Shown piece after piece: positions 1 through 9,577 of a stretch of 64,000 nucleotides of DNA. Source of the stretch: Limnoperna fortunei (Eukaryota; Mollusca; Bivalvia; Mytilida; Modiolidae); contig OX104125.1 in NCBI GenBank assembly GCA_944474755.1, positions 49,277,346 through 49,341,345 of the forward strand, given 5' to 3'. The first letter of the stretch is position 1. Every line of letters begins with the position of its first letter. The notes beneath the pieces are model-generated. The model worked only from the letters and a program-made list of their open reading frames with translations, was not told the origin of the DNA and searched no databases. Both the position numbers and the translations under genes were made by a program.

Positions 1-779
1 ACATGCGTATGCAAAACCAGGCTACTACATATATGTACAAATACTCATCCATAAGACAGCTCAAAATTAAATGTAGAAAAAATATAAAAAAGGGTATAAA
101 ATCATTTTGAAATAGGAGTGTCTCATACATGCAATTACGCACAAAAGCTACATTAATTAACTCCTTTAAACATTGTTTAATGTCGGTGGAGCTACATTAC
201 TGTAGCTATTGTACACAAGTGTAACGGTTACTGCTATCTGTAGCATCTACAATTAAATATTTTAATTATAATTTATCAATGAATTTATTTAATTTAAAAA
301 ATCGGTATCATATCTCCTGTTCAGTGTACCTGTTTATTACTTGTATCATTTAAGTGCATATATAAACTACACATAAATGGTCATGTTTTATAGGACAATG
401 TCGGTTAAACAGCCCATGAGATAGCTGGTGTTCTTATTTTATAAACCATATTGACTTTAAATAAAACTTTGTTGTATGTTCCGATGTATTCGTATCAACT
501 TAAAGAATGTTTATTTATTTATTTTTTATTTATTTATTTTATTTATTTATTTATTTATTTATTTATTCATTAATTTAAGACAACTCAATTGCAGGTTATA
601 TTATGTAAAAAGGAAATTCAGATCCTGTTTAATGCAATTAACTTTAAAAAAAACTATTAATGCACAGTTATTATCCTTAGAGCAGAAATGTGTTATTTAA
701 TGTTGCAGTTTACTAAACGTAAATAATGATGTACATGTAAAATCAAATTACCCAAGCATTATACAATGTACGCTAATTT
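1..779. other. No gene seen; AT-rich flank
   Basis: I see no coding signal, splice-bounded ORF or recognisable repeat here other than the TTTA microsatellite listed separately. The short ORF overlapping the microsatellite is low-complexity. Confidence 0.5.
508..570. repeat. (TTTA)n microsatellite
   Basis: About 15 units of TTTA with a few interruptions are seen directly. It also produces a false phenylalanine/leucine/isoleucine-rich ORF. Confidence 0.9.
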
Positions 780-1045
780 GACAGAAAAACAATATGGCGA
801 ACGATAACGCAAACAATAAACCATACGATGTACGATAAACCATACGATATACGCTTACATAAACGGAAAACCATACGATAAACGATAGAACAAACGATCC
901 ACCATACGATGCACGCTGGTGAAAACGATACACGATATACTATACGTTATACGGTACCATATACGAACGATATACGCACGATGTACGAACGATGTACGGA
1001 CGTTGTACGAACGATAAACGCACGATGTACGAACGATAAAATCGT
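780..1045. repeat. Degenerate ACGAT(G/A)TACG-type short tandem repeat
   Basis: Dozens of variants of a 7-11 bp word (ACGATGTACG, ACGATATACG, ACGATAAAC, CCATACGAT) follow one another with irregular spacing, with no single fixed period. The tract ends where the LINE remnant begins (about 1066), so it marks the truncated 3' end of that element. A short related stretch lies near 6460-6485. Confidence 0.7.
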
Positions 1046-1065
1046 TAACTTATAAGTTCCAGGGA

Positions 1066-2405
1066 CTGTAATGCTCATTGTCAAATTCGTCACTTGTGCA
1101 TCCGTTGTACAGGTTTTCAAAGTCTCGTCTCTATCTTGCCAGAACCTTTTGATACATTATAAATCACCATTCCCGTGTCGTCTACAATCTCTATCGGAAT
1201 AGATTTCCTGGTTTTCGGTCCTAGATTACGAATTTTCTCCCAGAATTAATTCGGGTTTTTGGTTGATATTGTCTCTATATTTACTGAAATCGATTTGCGT
1301 ACGCCCGCTCAGTTCGCCTCAATGTTTTGTCAAATATATCCCTAGTGTCAATATATTCACGACGAAGTGCATATTTTTTGTTACGATCACCATTACATTT
1401 AACAAAGTTTTCTTCTTTTGTTCTCATATTATCCCATAATTCCATCAATTCATTGTTCCAATACGGTTTTCGATTTCGAAATCGTTTCTTTGTTTCACAA
1501 CTTTCGAATTTCGGAATTTTGTCGTGCATTTCAGATAAGATAACATCGCACAGTTTTTCGTAAATTCTATCGATATTTTCTTGTGTTTCTCTAGAACGTT
1601 CTATTTCTCCGATTATTTCAATAAGCGCAGATCGTCTAATTTCGCTAGCCATAAAATCTGTCGGGGTACTATTCAACTAAAACCTAGCATGTTGATTGAC
1701 TTTGTCTGTTTTCTTAGTAGGCCAGTCGTAGTGCGCAATACTATAGTCCGTTAATAACACTGAGTGGTCCGGTATCCTTGACTTTTCACCAATCAGATTA
1801 TGAAGTTTAACGTCATCAACAATAGATTGAATCGGCAATACTTTAAAATAGTTAAAATTCTTGAAAGTTTCATTCGGCACACATATGTAGTAAACGACCG
1901 CTTTCCCTTTTCTTGAAATTGATGTAATGTACTATTTAGCTTCATTTAAAAAGTCAATGAACTCGTGACCGTGTTGATTAATCGTCTTATCAATAGCAGT
2001 CCTTTTCGGAATCTCGTCGATTTCTTCCAGGATCTCATTTACTGATCCGATACGTGAATTAAAGTCCCCTAAAAGAAAAATCCCATCGTTACCGCTATGC
2101 ATATATACATGTGTCAACAGGTGTGCCAAGAAACTATGCGCGTCACGACCTCTGTTCGAAATTTCAGGTGGTAAGTAACACGCATATATCACAAATTCGA
2201 AATCATTTGCCACATTTTAACAAAAATTCCAACTCCACCTGAATCTTTTGGTGCGTTCTTGTGAATGTTAATTCTATTAAATCCGTAAAAAGTATATCCT
2301 GGTACAGTAATAACCTCTTGAGCGGGTAAATGAGTCTCACAAATACAAAAGATATCACGTTGCGTTTACAATATGCGTTCGTAGGTCACAGTTTTCCTTT
2401 GTCTA
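1066..2405 (-). pseudogene. LINE ORF2 5' part: AP-like endonuclease plus pre-RT linker
   Basis: The endonuclease (EEP fold) cuts the target site for retroposition. Visible motifs in order are an ETHLPAQE-like segment that needs a frame change near 2330, YACYLPPE and FLLGDFNSRIG at 1932-2213, KGKAVV near 1900, and IPDHSVLLTDY at 1677-1880. The downstream ORF at 1281-1676 has KPYWNNELMELW and an Arg/Lys-rich linker typical of the segment between endonuclease and RT. A further frame change gives IRNLGPKTRKSIPIEIV at about 1120-1210. No RT domain follows. At least four frame breaks make this a pseudogene. Confidence 0.75.
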
Positions 2406-2409
2406 GCCG

Positions 2410-3439
2410 AAAATGTTTAACTGTCCGACCGTTATAGTCCTCGTTGGCCGGGTATCATACTATTGCTGTTCCTCGTGGGATTCAGTTGGTTGTTGGCGGT
2501 TGTCTCTTGGCTTGATGCGTCCGTTCGCGTCGACACGTAAAGATCTTCCTTGTGGAAGATTACGTAACACAACTCGCGCATTCATTTCAATCAAATGTTC
2601 TACTCGTGATTTGCTACTTTTTATAAAGACTGTTTTATAACCGTCAGTATCCTTTAGTTTCATCTTATTTCTCAATACACTTATTTTCTCGTCAGTACTT
2701 CGGAAACTAATTTTAACAATACCGGAACGGTCATGAAGTCTCGTTTGTAAGCGAATTGCAGCAGTAACTTGAACGGTTGATGAAACATATTCCCCAAGTG
2801 CACGGATGAGGTTCTCGGCCTTAGTAACAAGATTTTCGTTCTCTGTGACAAGTATTCCACTCGCCGTAATTGTGAACTCCCTCCGGATTATCTAACGGAT
2901 TATGTACTGAGGACAATACACCGTTACCGTTACCGTTATCGTTAACATTATTAGTGTTCGGTCTTTGTTGCTTGAGGTCATCTAGACGTGTTTGAATTGA
3001 CTGAATAGTTTTTAACATTTGGTCCGTTCTATTAGTCTGTGCGTTAATGTCTATCGACAACTCATCACGAAGTGCTCGCACCTTACTGTCTACGTTTGCA
3101 ATTAGATCGGTCCTCAATTAATCTAGCTTTGACTCAAACATACGTTTCATACGATCTTGGCTAGATTTTAAGTCCTTCACTACGTTGATTAAAGTATCAA
3201 GTTTATCAGAAACTGTCGGATTTTCAATCGCTGATTTGTTTGTTGTTTTGGACGCCATTTTCGTTTTTTTCCAGTAATTGATTGTATTTTGTGTTTGTGT
3301 TTGTGTTCAGTCCTATTACAGATGGTTTTTTGAATACAATGTTATCAAGTTCTTCGTTTGAATCATACAGAATAGAGTTAGTCTGACTAAGTATATCACT
3401 CACCACTACTGTCACATATAAAATCAGTCTGGAGACCAT
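2410..3439 (-). pseudogene. LINE ORF1-like protein, broken
   Basis: Open segments at 3224-3439, 2821-3117 and 2460-2675 read in sequence but are separated by stops or frameshifts. The middle segment has a heptad-like pattern (a D-x3-K-x3-L-x2-E-L start, then T-Q-T-R-L-D-D-L) consistent with a coiled coil, followed by an Asn/Gly-rich linker. The last segment (KLKDTDGYKTVFI, then VVLRNLPQGRSLRV) resembles the basic C-terminal domain of LINE ORF1 RNA-binding proteins. The role is inferred from this architecture and from the endonuclease remnant directly downstream. It is not expected to be functional. Confidence 0.5.
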
Positions 3440-3444
3440 ATCAA

Positions 3445-4150
3445 TTCAGTTAAAAGCCATATTTAACATTTGAACTCAATCTTGAGACTTTAGCAAGGCA
3501 ATTAAAATCCCTATTTCACATACTAAATCGGTACTGGGACCCCAGTGATGGAAATAAACACTATTTTTTACATATACAATCACTCTGGGGATATAAGTAA
3601 CTAAATTAAAACCATATTTTACATATATAATCATCTTGATACCCACAAGATGCAATCAAAAAGCATGATATAAGTACCAGTTGCTTTTGGAAAAATTAAA
3701 TGAAGCAATTAAAAACCATAGAACACATCTAAATCATTCCGAAGTTCTGAGGGATGCAATTTCAACCATATTTCACAAATAATATAAAATTAAGCCAGTG
3801 ATTTTAGCGATGCAATTTAAAACTATATTCCACATATAACATTAATCTTGAGAACTTGAAAATGCAATTGAAACAATATTTAACATATGAAACATGTTTG
3901 GAATTTTAGCGTCGCAATAAAAATTCATTATATACATATAAAAAAAAATCCTGAGACTATGGCGATGCAATTCAAAACCACTTTACATGTATACAATCAA
4001 TCCTGAGACCGTGGCGATGCAATTAAAAACCAAACTTTACACAAAAATTTAATTGTGAGGTGAGACCTAAGGGACGCACTTAAACAAATATTACACGTAT
4101 AAACTCCCAGGACCACAGGGATGAATTTAAAAACCACGTTACACACACTG
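3445..4150 (-). repeat. Array A: ~51-55 bp tandem repeat (minus-sense copy)
   Basis: Diverged monomers of roughly 51-55 bp repeat about 13 times. Each carries a variant of GATGCAATTAAAAACCATA followed by TTTCACATATAAAATCA. The reverse complement matches the array at 19262-20640. Individual monomers differ at many positions, so the array is old. There is no open frame. Confidence 0.8.
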
Positions 4151-4689
4151 GTATAGAAAAAAGTGGGTGCTTCCATTGTAAATATAAAATTATTTTAAGT
4201 ATTTTTGCACTATAATGAGATTTAGAGGTTAAAATACAGAACTGTCATAGATCTTTAACCCTTTTTTATTATTATCACACAATTTGATTATTGCAATGTA
4301 TTTTCAATTGGATACATGTAGACCTAATTTATATTTTGAATGATTGCTAAGTTCAAGAGTTGTATAAATTAATATTATGATATCGAAGAATTGCTTGATT
4401 GATAGATATTTGTATAACAAAGATGAGTATCACTTTATTGGATTGTACATTAATATTTAATTAAAGTAAACAACGGCGTAATAAGTAATATTTTTTCGAG
4501 ACGTAAGATATGATATCCAGAAACATGTAACTAGCAAACAAATCTTAAATCTAAAATTCTTTCGTTACTAAGTTGTATTATATCGATTGTTTTTAGTAAT
4601 AGGATTTTAATAAACGACAAACGATTTGATTTTCATCTTTCGTATACTTGTTATTCCGAAAACTCGTAGATAAAATAAATCGACGTACG
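4151..4689 (-). repeat. Linker between array A and block G
   Basis: The reverse complement of about 4370-4520 aligns with 19105-19262. Shared words include TATACAAATATCTATCAATC, TTAATGTACA, TCCAATAAA and ATCTTACGTCT. The linker therefore belongs to the same composite repeat as the flanking array and block G. No coding capacity is visible. Confidence 0.65.
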
Positions 4690-4866
4690 GTACAACCAGC
4701 AAGTCTTTCCTAAATACAGAGGAAGAATTTGTCAAAAGAAAAAAATATCCAGTGGACAGAAATATTGTTTACAAAATTGTCAAAAGAACAAGCCATAGTT
4801 AACTTTGGTTGTCAAAATCTCTGCTCAAACCTGTCAAATCCTCTGCTAGAAGTTTACTTAAAGCAC
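4690..4866 (-). repeat. Block G: GCAGAG...TTTTGAC-rich repeat
   Basis: Contains several TGTCAAAATCTCTGC-like words. The reverse complement matches 18780-19040 (GGTTTGAGCAGAGATTTTGAC-type words, GTTCTTTTGACAATTTTGT) and is related to 21286-21665 and 59220-59419. It lies directly between the array A linker and block P. Confidence 0.7.
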
Positions 4867-5400
4867 TGGCTAAAAAAATGACTGTAAATACCAGTTGCAG
4901 TCGTTTTTCATCTGTCACTGACTGAGATTGACTGCATATGACTGCAAAAATGTCTGTAAAAGACTGCAAACGTTGTGTCAGACAATAATTTTTACTGTGA
5001 CAGTCATTTTATGCCTGTCACAGACATATTTTGTCTGTCTCAGACATATTGTCCGTTGGCGCAGTCATTTTATGTCTGTTACAACGGCGTATCCGTTGTA
5101 TCAGTCAAAAAATGTCTGTCGCAGTCATTTTTTCCGTTGACTCAGTCGAAAATCGTCTGTTACAACGGCGTTACCATTGTATCAGTCAAAAAATGTCTGT
5201 CACAGACATTTTCTCCGTTGTATCAGACAAAATACGACTGTCACAACACCTGGTAATTATTATCGTTAATTTATTAACAGCGGCCGATTTATATTTTAAA
5301 TTTTAATTTCTTTTATGAAAATATTCGGAATTCAACAAAAAAAAAATCTCTATTTGGAAATTGATCTCTCGCACACTTTACGATTACAAATGTTTTAACG
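4866..5400 (+). repeat. Block P: palindrome-rich repeat with 81-bp units (plus copy)
   Basis: Begins ACTGGCTAAAAAAATGACTG. Two units, starting at 5078 and 5159, recur at exactly 81 bp, with a partial third at 5240. Each unit holds nested inverted repeats such as ACAACGG-N5-CCGTTGT and AATGTCTGTCACAGACATT. A second copy lies inverted at 9045-9577, giving ~500-bp arms about 3.7 kb apart. Decayed copies occur at 22849-23050 and 58667-58970. All three forward frames are nearly stop-free, which I read as a product of the repeated GTC/CAG vocabulary rather than coding. Confidence 0.85.
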
Positions 5401-5510
5401 CCTGGTAATTATTATTTGTATTGTTGTTACACCCGTCGATTAATTTTCTAAATGTCAAGTTATTTTATGAAAATGTTCGGAATTCAACAAAAAACATCTA
5501 TTGGAAATTT
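5399..5510 (+). repeat. Partial tandem duplication of the block P tail
   Basis: The words GCCTGGTAATTATTAT, CGTCGATTAATTTT-like and ATGTTCGGAATTCAACAAAA repeat the tail seen at 5248-5362, with a short intervening stretch. The block P tail is therefore duplicated once in this copy. Confidence 0.7.
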
Positions 5511-5520
5511 TATTATCTTC

Positions 5521-7300
5521 TATATTTTTATAATAATATTTTCTGCAAACAAAGTTAAACAAAATATGATGACATCGCTTATTTATTAAGTTATGTCGAA
5601 AATTATTTTACAATTATACTAAGTATAAATATGTTTAGCTATTTTAAATACAATATTTAATAAACAAAATCAAATCATGTTTGTTTTCTATTGTTTAAAA
5701 TATCAGGTAATTCAGTAAACATAATAAAGTTGTTGATGTACACGGGGCGCTTCCGCTTTAAAGAAGGACACATGTGGTTAATTATGTTACAGGTAATATC
5801 GCCTCACTCATCAAAGTTCACGTGTATGAAACATTGGGCTGCATCATGTGATAACATTACACAGGTGACCGGTAATTAACGATACTAAAATCGGCACGTG
5901 CCGATAAATATGCAAATATCTCTAAAACTACAAAAATAAAAAAAAATTGGTAAAAACTATTTATGCACTTACTAGTAGTTTGCGGTTTTTCTACGGACCA
6001 AATAAATTTACAGTTATAGATTGTACGGTTATCTTGTAAGTAAACTTCAACCCCTTTTGTTCTACAGACAAACATCAAATTTTAAAGGTGTTTATTTTTA
6101 ATTGTCTACATCGACTCTAAATTCATACCATAGAAAGGCAAAGTGCCACAGAACAAATAACAGACACACTTTATCGAATGAAACAGAATCGAGTGCGCCG
6201 TTTCGTACAAAGTTGACATGTATTCGAGAAAAATCATTCGATATATGTCCACTGAGCAGTTGTAAGTATAGTATATAGTATATACAAATATAACTGTGTT
6301 TGACAGTTTCGGTGTCTCTGTAGAAAGAAAACGGAAATTTTAGGCAACACACAGTTAAAGTTTGTGGTTTCTAAAATAAATATACAAGTCGTCTCCTTTG
6401 CAAAGCTTTCCCCAAATGTTGTACGATTTTATTTGCAAATTTGCGTGCTAACATAAGTTAACGATGTTATCGTTCGTACATCGTTAGTATATGGTTAAAC
6501 ATAAATCATTTTTCTATCGTAGAGACATATATCATTAAATAATACGTAAAATCGGCCCTAGTTTATTCATATAGGGATGATTAATATTTGATCACTGTAC
6601 TCATATAAAAAGGTTAATAATTTTTTATCGTTCAAACCGCAGGGACATACGGAAAGTTGTATTACCCGATATTATCTCACCTCCGGTCTTCTGGACCAGT
6701 AAGCTATTTCGTGACTCCTTCCAGCATATGTTAGATTGGCTAGTCATACGGACTGTTCATACAGGCTAGCGAAACGACTTTTACTTTATTTAAATAAAAT
6801 TGTTACGAATTGGCGTCTGTATTGGCTTTTTATCGATTATCGGTCAGTCGTATTGGCCCTGGACCCTACGGGTCTCGGGACCTATACATCCAACCTAGAA
6901 TCAATACAGGGGCCAATACATATTCAGCCAGTTAGTAACTGAAGCATGGTTTCTCCAGCTTGCATGGTAGGGTTTTTCCTTTATTCTATCGAGAAGTGTA
7001 TAAAGTTTTTACATCATAAAACGAAATAAACCATTATAAATTTGAATAAAGGAATTTGAAAATCAAACTTCTTTTAGTTTTTACTGGTTCGAGTACACCA
7101 CGAACATTGTCCCTGCGCATATGTACACAAGTAATAAATACACTTGAAAGACATATACACGACCTGTATTGTATTCGGTTATTGTAATTAACAAAATTAA
7201 CAATAATTCTGTAGTTCAGATTTTAAAAAACGATACTCAGAACTGAAATTAAAAAAAAAACTAAAGTATATTATTGTGCACACGGTCTTTTAATTTCTTT
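5521..7300. other. No gene recognised
   Basis: Only short ORFs without family features are present. Seen directly are a perfect 16-bp palindrome around an E-box-like CACGTG at 5890-5905, and an imperfect inverted pair of GTATTGGCC / GGCCAATAC type words at about 6848-6920. Neither is enough to name a function. Confidence 0.4.
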
Positions 7301-7595
7301 AATAAATATTTAGGGGGGCCTCGGTGGCCGAGTGGTCGTAGTTCGTCTACAATTGATCACGTGGTCTGTCAACACTGAGATTGTGGGTTCGATTCTAACT
7401 GCAGGCAGGGTGTACTCGACTCCAATCTTAATTGACAAGGATTGCCAGTTTTCCTACCGCAGGTCGGGGGTTCTCTCCACGTAATCCGGCTTCCTCCCCC
7501 AATAAAAACTGGACGCCATGAAATAGCTGAAAAATTGCTGAAAGTGGCGTTAAAACACCATTCAAACAAACAAAAAAAAAAAACAATAAATATTA
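7301..7595 (+). mobile_element. tRNA-headed SINE with target-site duplication
   Basis: The head carries an A-box-like TGGCCGAGTGG (7325-7335) and a B-box-like GGGTTCGATTCT (7385-7396), the internal pol III promoter of tRNA-derived SINEs. The body includes CGACTCCAATCTTAATTGAC, and the tail CCATGAAATAGCTGAAAAAT plus GCTGAAAGTGGCGTTAAA, ending in an A-rich run. AATAAATATT(T)A at 7301-7312 recurs as AATAAATATTAA at 7585-7596, a good target-site duplication. The 3' domain resembles conserved molluscan SINE tails. At least nine fragments of this family lie in the window. Confidence 0.9.
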
Positions 7596-7763
7596 AGCGT
7601 GTATTAAAATACTTTATGAAAACTTACACCTTTCAAATATATTAAAGGTTTGTTTTTAATAAATCAATAGTCCAAGTGTGGTAATGAAATCGCATAAATA
7701 ATGTGTTAGAATTCAAACTAAACGATGTGATATCCAATTATTACCGAAATAGATAAATAAGTT

Positions 7764-7990
7764 TGATCGGATGTTTGCTTTACGTCCAGCGAGTAGTATT
7801 GTGTAGGGGCGGATAATTTAGCCTTTTGTAGCGGCTACAATGAGCCTACTCTTTTTTCAAATCTGCAAAAGGGGCTTTATCGTGCTAGGGGAGTGGCAAT
7901 CTTCAAACACGTTACCCACTACGGTCAGCCGTCAGGCTTTCCGTATGATGACCTAACCCTAACACGACAACTAGAGGGTCTCCACTACAA
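7764..7990 (+). repeat. Interspersed repeat (copy 1, internally deleted)
   Basis: Shares TTTACGTCCAGCGAGNAGTAT, TTAGCCTTTTGTAGCGGCTA, ATGAGCCTACTCTTTTT, AACACGTTACCCACTACGG and CAGGCTTTCCGTAT with 41034-41400. It lacks the ~130-bp segment present there between AGTATT and GGTAGGGGCGG. The family is not identified and no coding capacity is seen. Confidence 0.8.
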
Positions 7991-9044
7991 GTAGAAATAA
8001 TTATATCAACAACGTGTACAACTTTTTCAAAAATACATTTTTAAATTATTCTGAAGTAATAATTTCATTTTCTTATTAAACAATACCGATGGGCTAGTAA
8101 TTCTAAAGTCCCCGTGTAGTTTAATTCTCTTGCTTATTATGTTTCGTGCTTGACAGAATATTGTACGACTAAAAGCAAACGGCGCACTCGATTCAGTTGC
8201 ATGCTATATATTATACAGGTCGTCGGGTCTTTCCGGGCATTTCTTTGGAATAATTTTAATGATCTCTATTGCTCGTCAAAGTTGACAATAAGAAAAATAC
8301 ACCTTTACAATTAGTGTTTTATGTGTACACAGTTCATAATATACCACGGGGGGGGGGGGGGGGGCAGGAACAGGTATTTTAGAAGACAGTACCCATTCAT
8401 CCATAACTATAAATTATTTATTACGTTATTGTATTACACAATATCAACCCTTGTTCTGCATGGTCGCGGAAAAACACCGGATGGTGTCGCAAAATGTATT
8501 ATACACATTATCTTTGACCAGCGAGGCGGCGAGGCGAGATTACCTGTAACCTAATTTACAACATGTATCATTCTTTAGATTGTACATGTACAATTTTATA
8601 GTCCTAACTAAATTACCAGATCCATTTAAACAACAGTAGATGCAGCTTAGAAAACAAACATTATTTAAGGTTTTTTTTAATATTTAATATTTAATATTGA
8701 AAGACAGAAAAAATATAACGACTAAAATGTCACAATTTAATGTATGTATCCGTACTAAATAAAATACTAACAGTTTCCGCCATATTAAAGAAATTGGCGA
8801 TTTTATTATATGTATTTTTTTTAACTCTGTCCGTGTTTTAAGAAAACCTTATTGTACAAAGTTTCAAATGCAATCGTTGTTATGGCTTTAATGCGGTTTT
8901 AATTTTCACCAGATGTGTAAGTAAACAATTGAGAAATTCAGTTTAATAATTATAAATAAGGACAGAACAAATGCTAATATTTTCAGCAGTCTTCATTTTT
9001 TAGAAACAGATTTATTTAAACATACATTTATTTTTAACATTACT
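7991..9044. other. No gene recognised; contains a G17 run
   Basis: AT-rich sequence with no supported gene. The notable item is an uninterrupted run of 17 guanines at 8348-8364, followed by a short GC-richer patch (GCGAGGCGGCGAGGCGAG near 8520). Confidence 0.4.
8348..8364 (+). repeat. Poly-G tract (17 G)
   Basis: Seventeen consecutive G in an otherwise AT-rich setting. Such a tract can form a G-quadruplex and is prone to length error in sequencing. Confidence 0.9.
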
Positions 9045-9577
9045 ATTTAAATAACATTTGTTATCGTAATTGTGCGAACGTACAATTTCCAAATAGAGAT
9101 ATTTTTTGTTTAATTCCGAAAATTTTCAAAAAACAAGTGAAATAAAAAATATTAATCGACGGCAGTTAATAAATTAACAATAATAATTACCAGGCGTTGT
9201 GACAGTCGTATTTTGTCTGAAACAACGGAGAAAATGTCTGTGACAGACATTTTTTGACTGATACAACGGTAACGCCGTTGTAACAGACGATTTTCGACTG
9301 AGTCAACGGACAAAATGACTGCGACAGACATTTTTTGACTGATACAACGGATACGCCGTTGTAACAGACATAAAATGACTGTGCCAACGGAAAAAATGTC
9401 TGTGACGGACAAAGTATGTCTGTGACAGGCATAAAATGACGGTCACAGTAAAAATTATTGTCTGACACAACGTTTGCAGTCTTTTACAGACATTTTTGCA
9501 GTCATTTGCAGTCAATCTCAGTCAGTGACAGATGAAAAACGACTGCAACTGGTATTTACAGTCATTTTTTTAGCCAG
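9045..9577 (-). repeat. Block P, inverted copy
   Basis: Reverse complement of 4866-5400 with substitutions at scattered positions, including the same 81-bp periodicity and the same end sequence (AGTCATTTTTTTAGCCAGT at 9556-9574). It lacks the tandem tail duplication seen in the plus copy. Arrangement and similarity indicate two copies of one element, not coding genes. Confidence 0.85.

Larger units (their letters stand above)
1066..3439 (-). mobile_element. Non-LTR retrotransposon remnant lacking the RT domain
   Basis: On the minus strand the order is a coiled-coil ORF1-like region, an AP-like endonuclease and the linker that normally precedes reverse transcriptase. All are broken by stops and frameshifts. 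The similarity stops near 1066, before any RT motif. Loss of the 3' side is unusual, because target-primed reverse transcription usually truncates the 5' end. A later deletion, or replacement by the ACGATGTACG tract, would explain it. The LINE clade was not determined. Confidence 0.75.

Noticed and set aside
4928..5306. Three overlapping ORFs of 70-93 codons, with matching ORFs on the minus strand at 9152-9515
   Set aside because: They are the same repeat (block P) read in all frames; similarity between copies follows DNA similarity, no start context or domain, and the decayed copies at 22849 and 58667 do not keep them.
5890..5905. Perfect palindrome ATCGGCACGTGCCGAT with an E-box core
   Set aside because: A 16-bp palindrome can occur by chance in 64 kb and there is no nearby promoter or gene to give it a role.
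7313..7396. tRNA gene suggested by A and B boxes
   Set aside because: The head lacks a full cloverleaf and is followed by SINE body, tail and A-rich end within a target-site duplication; several copies exist, so it is a SINE head.
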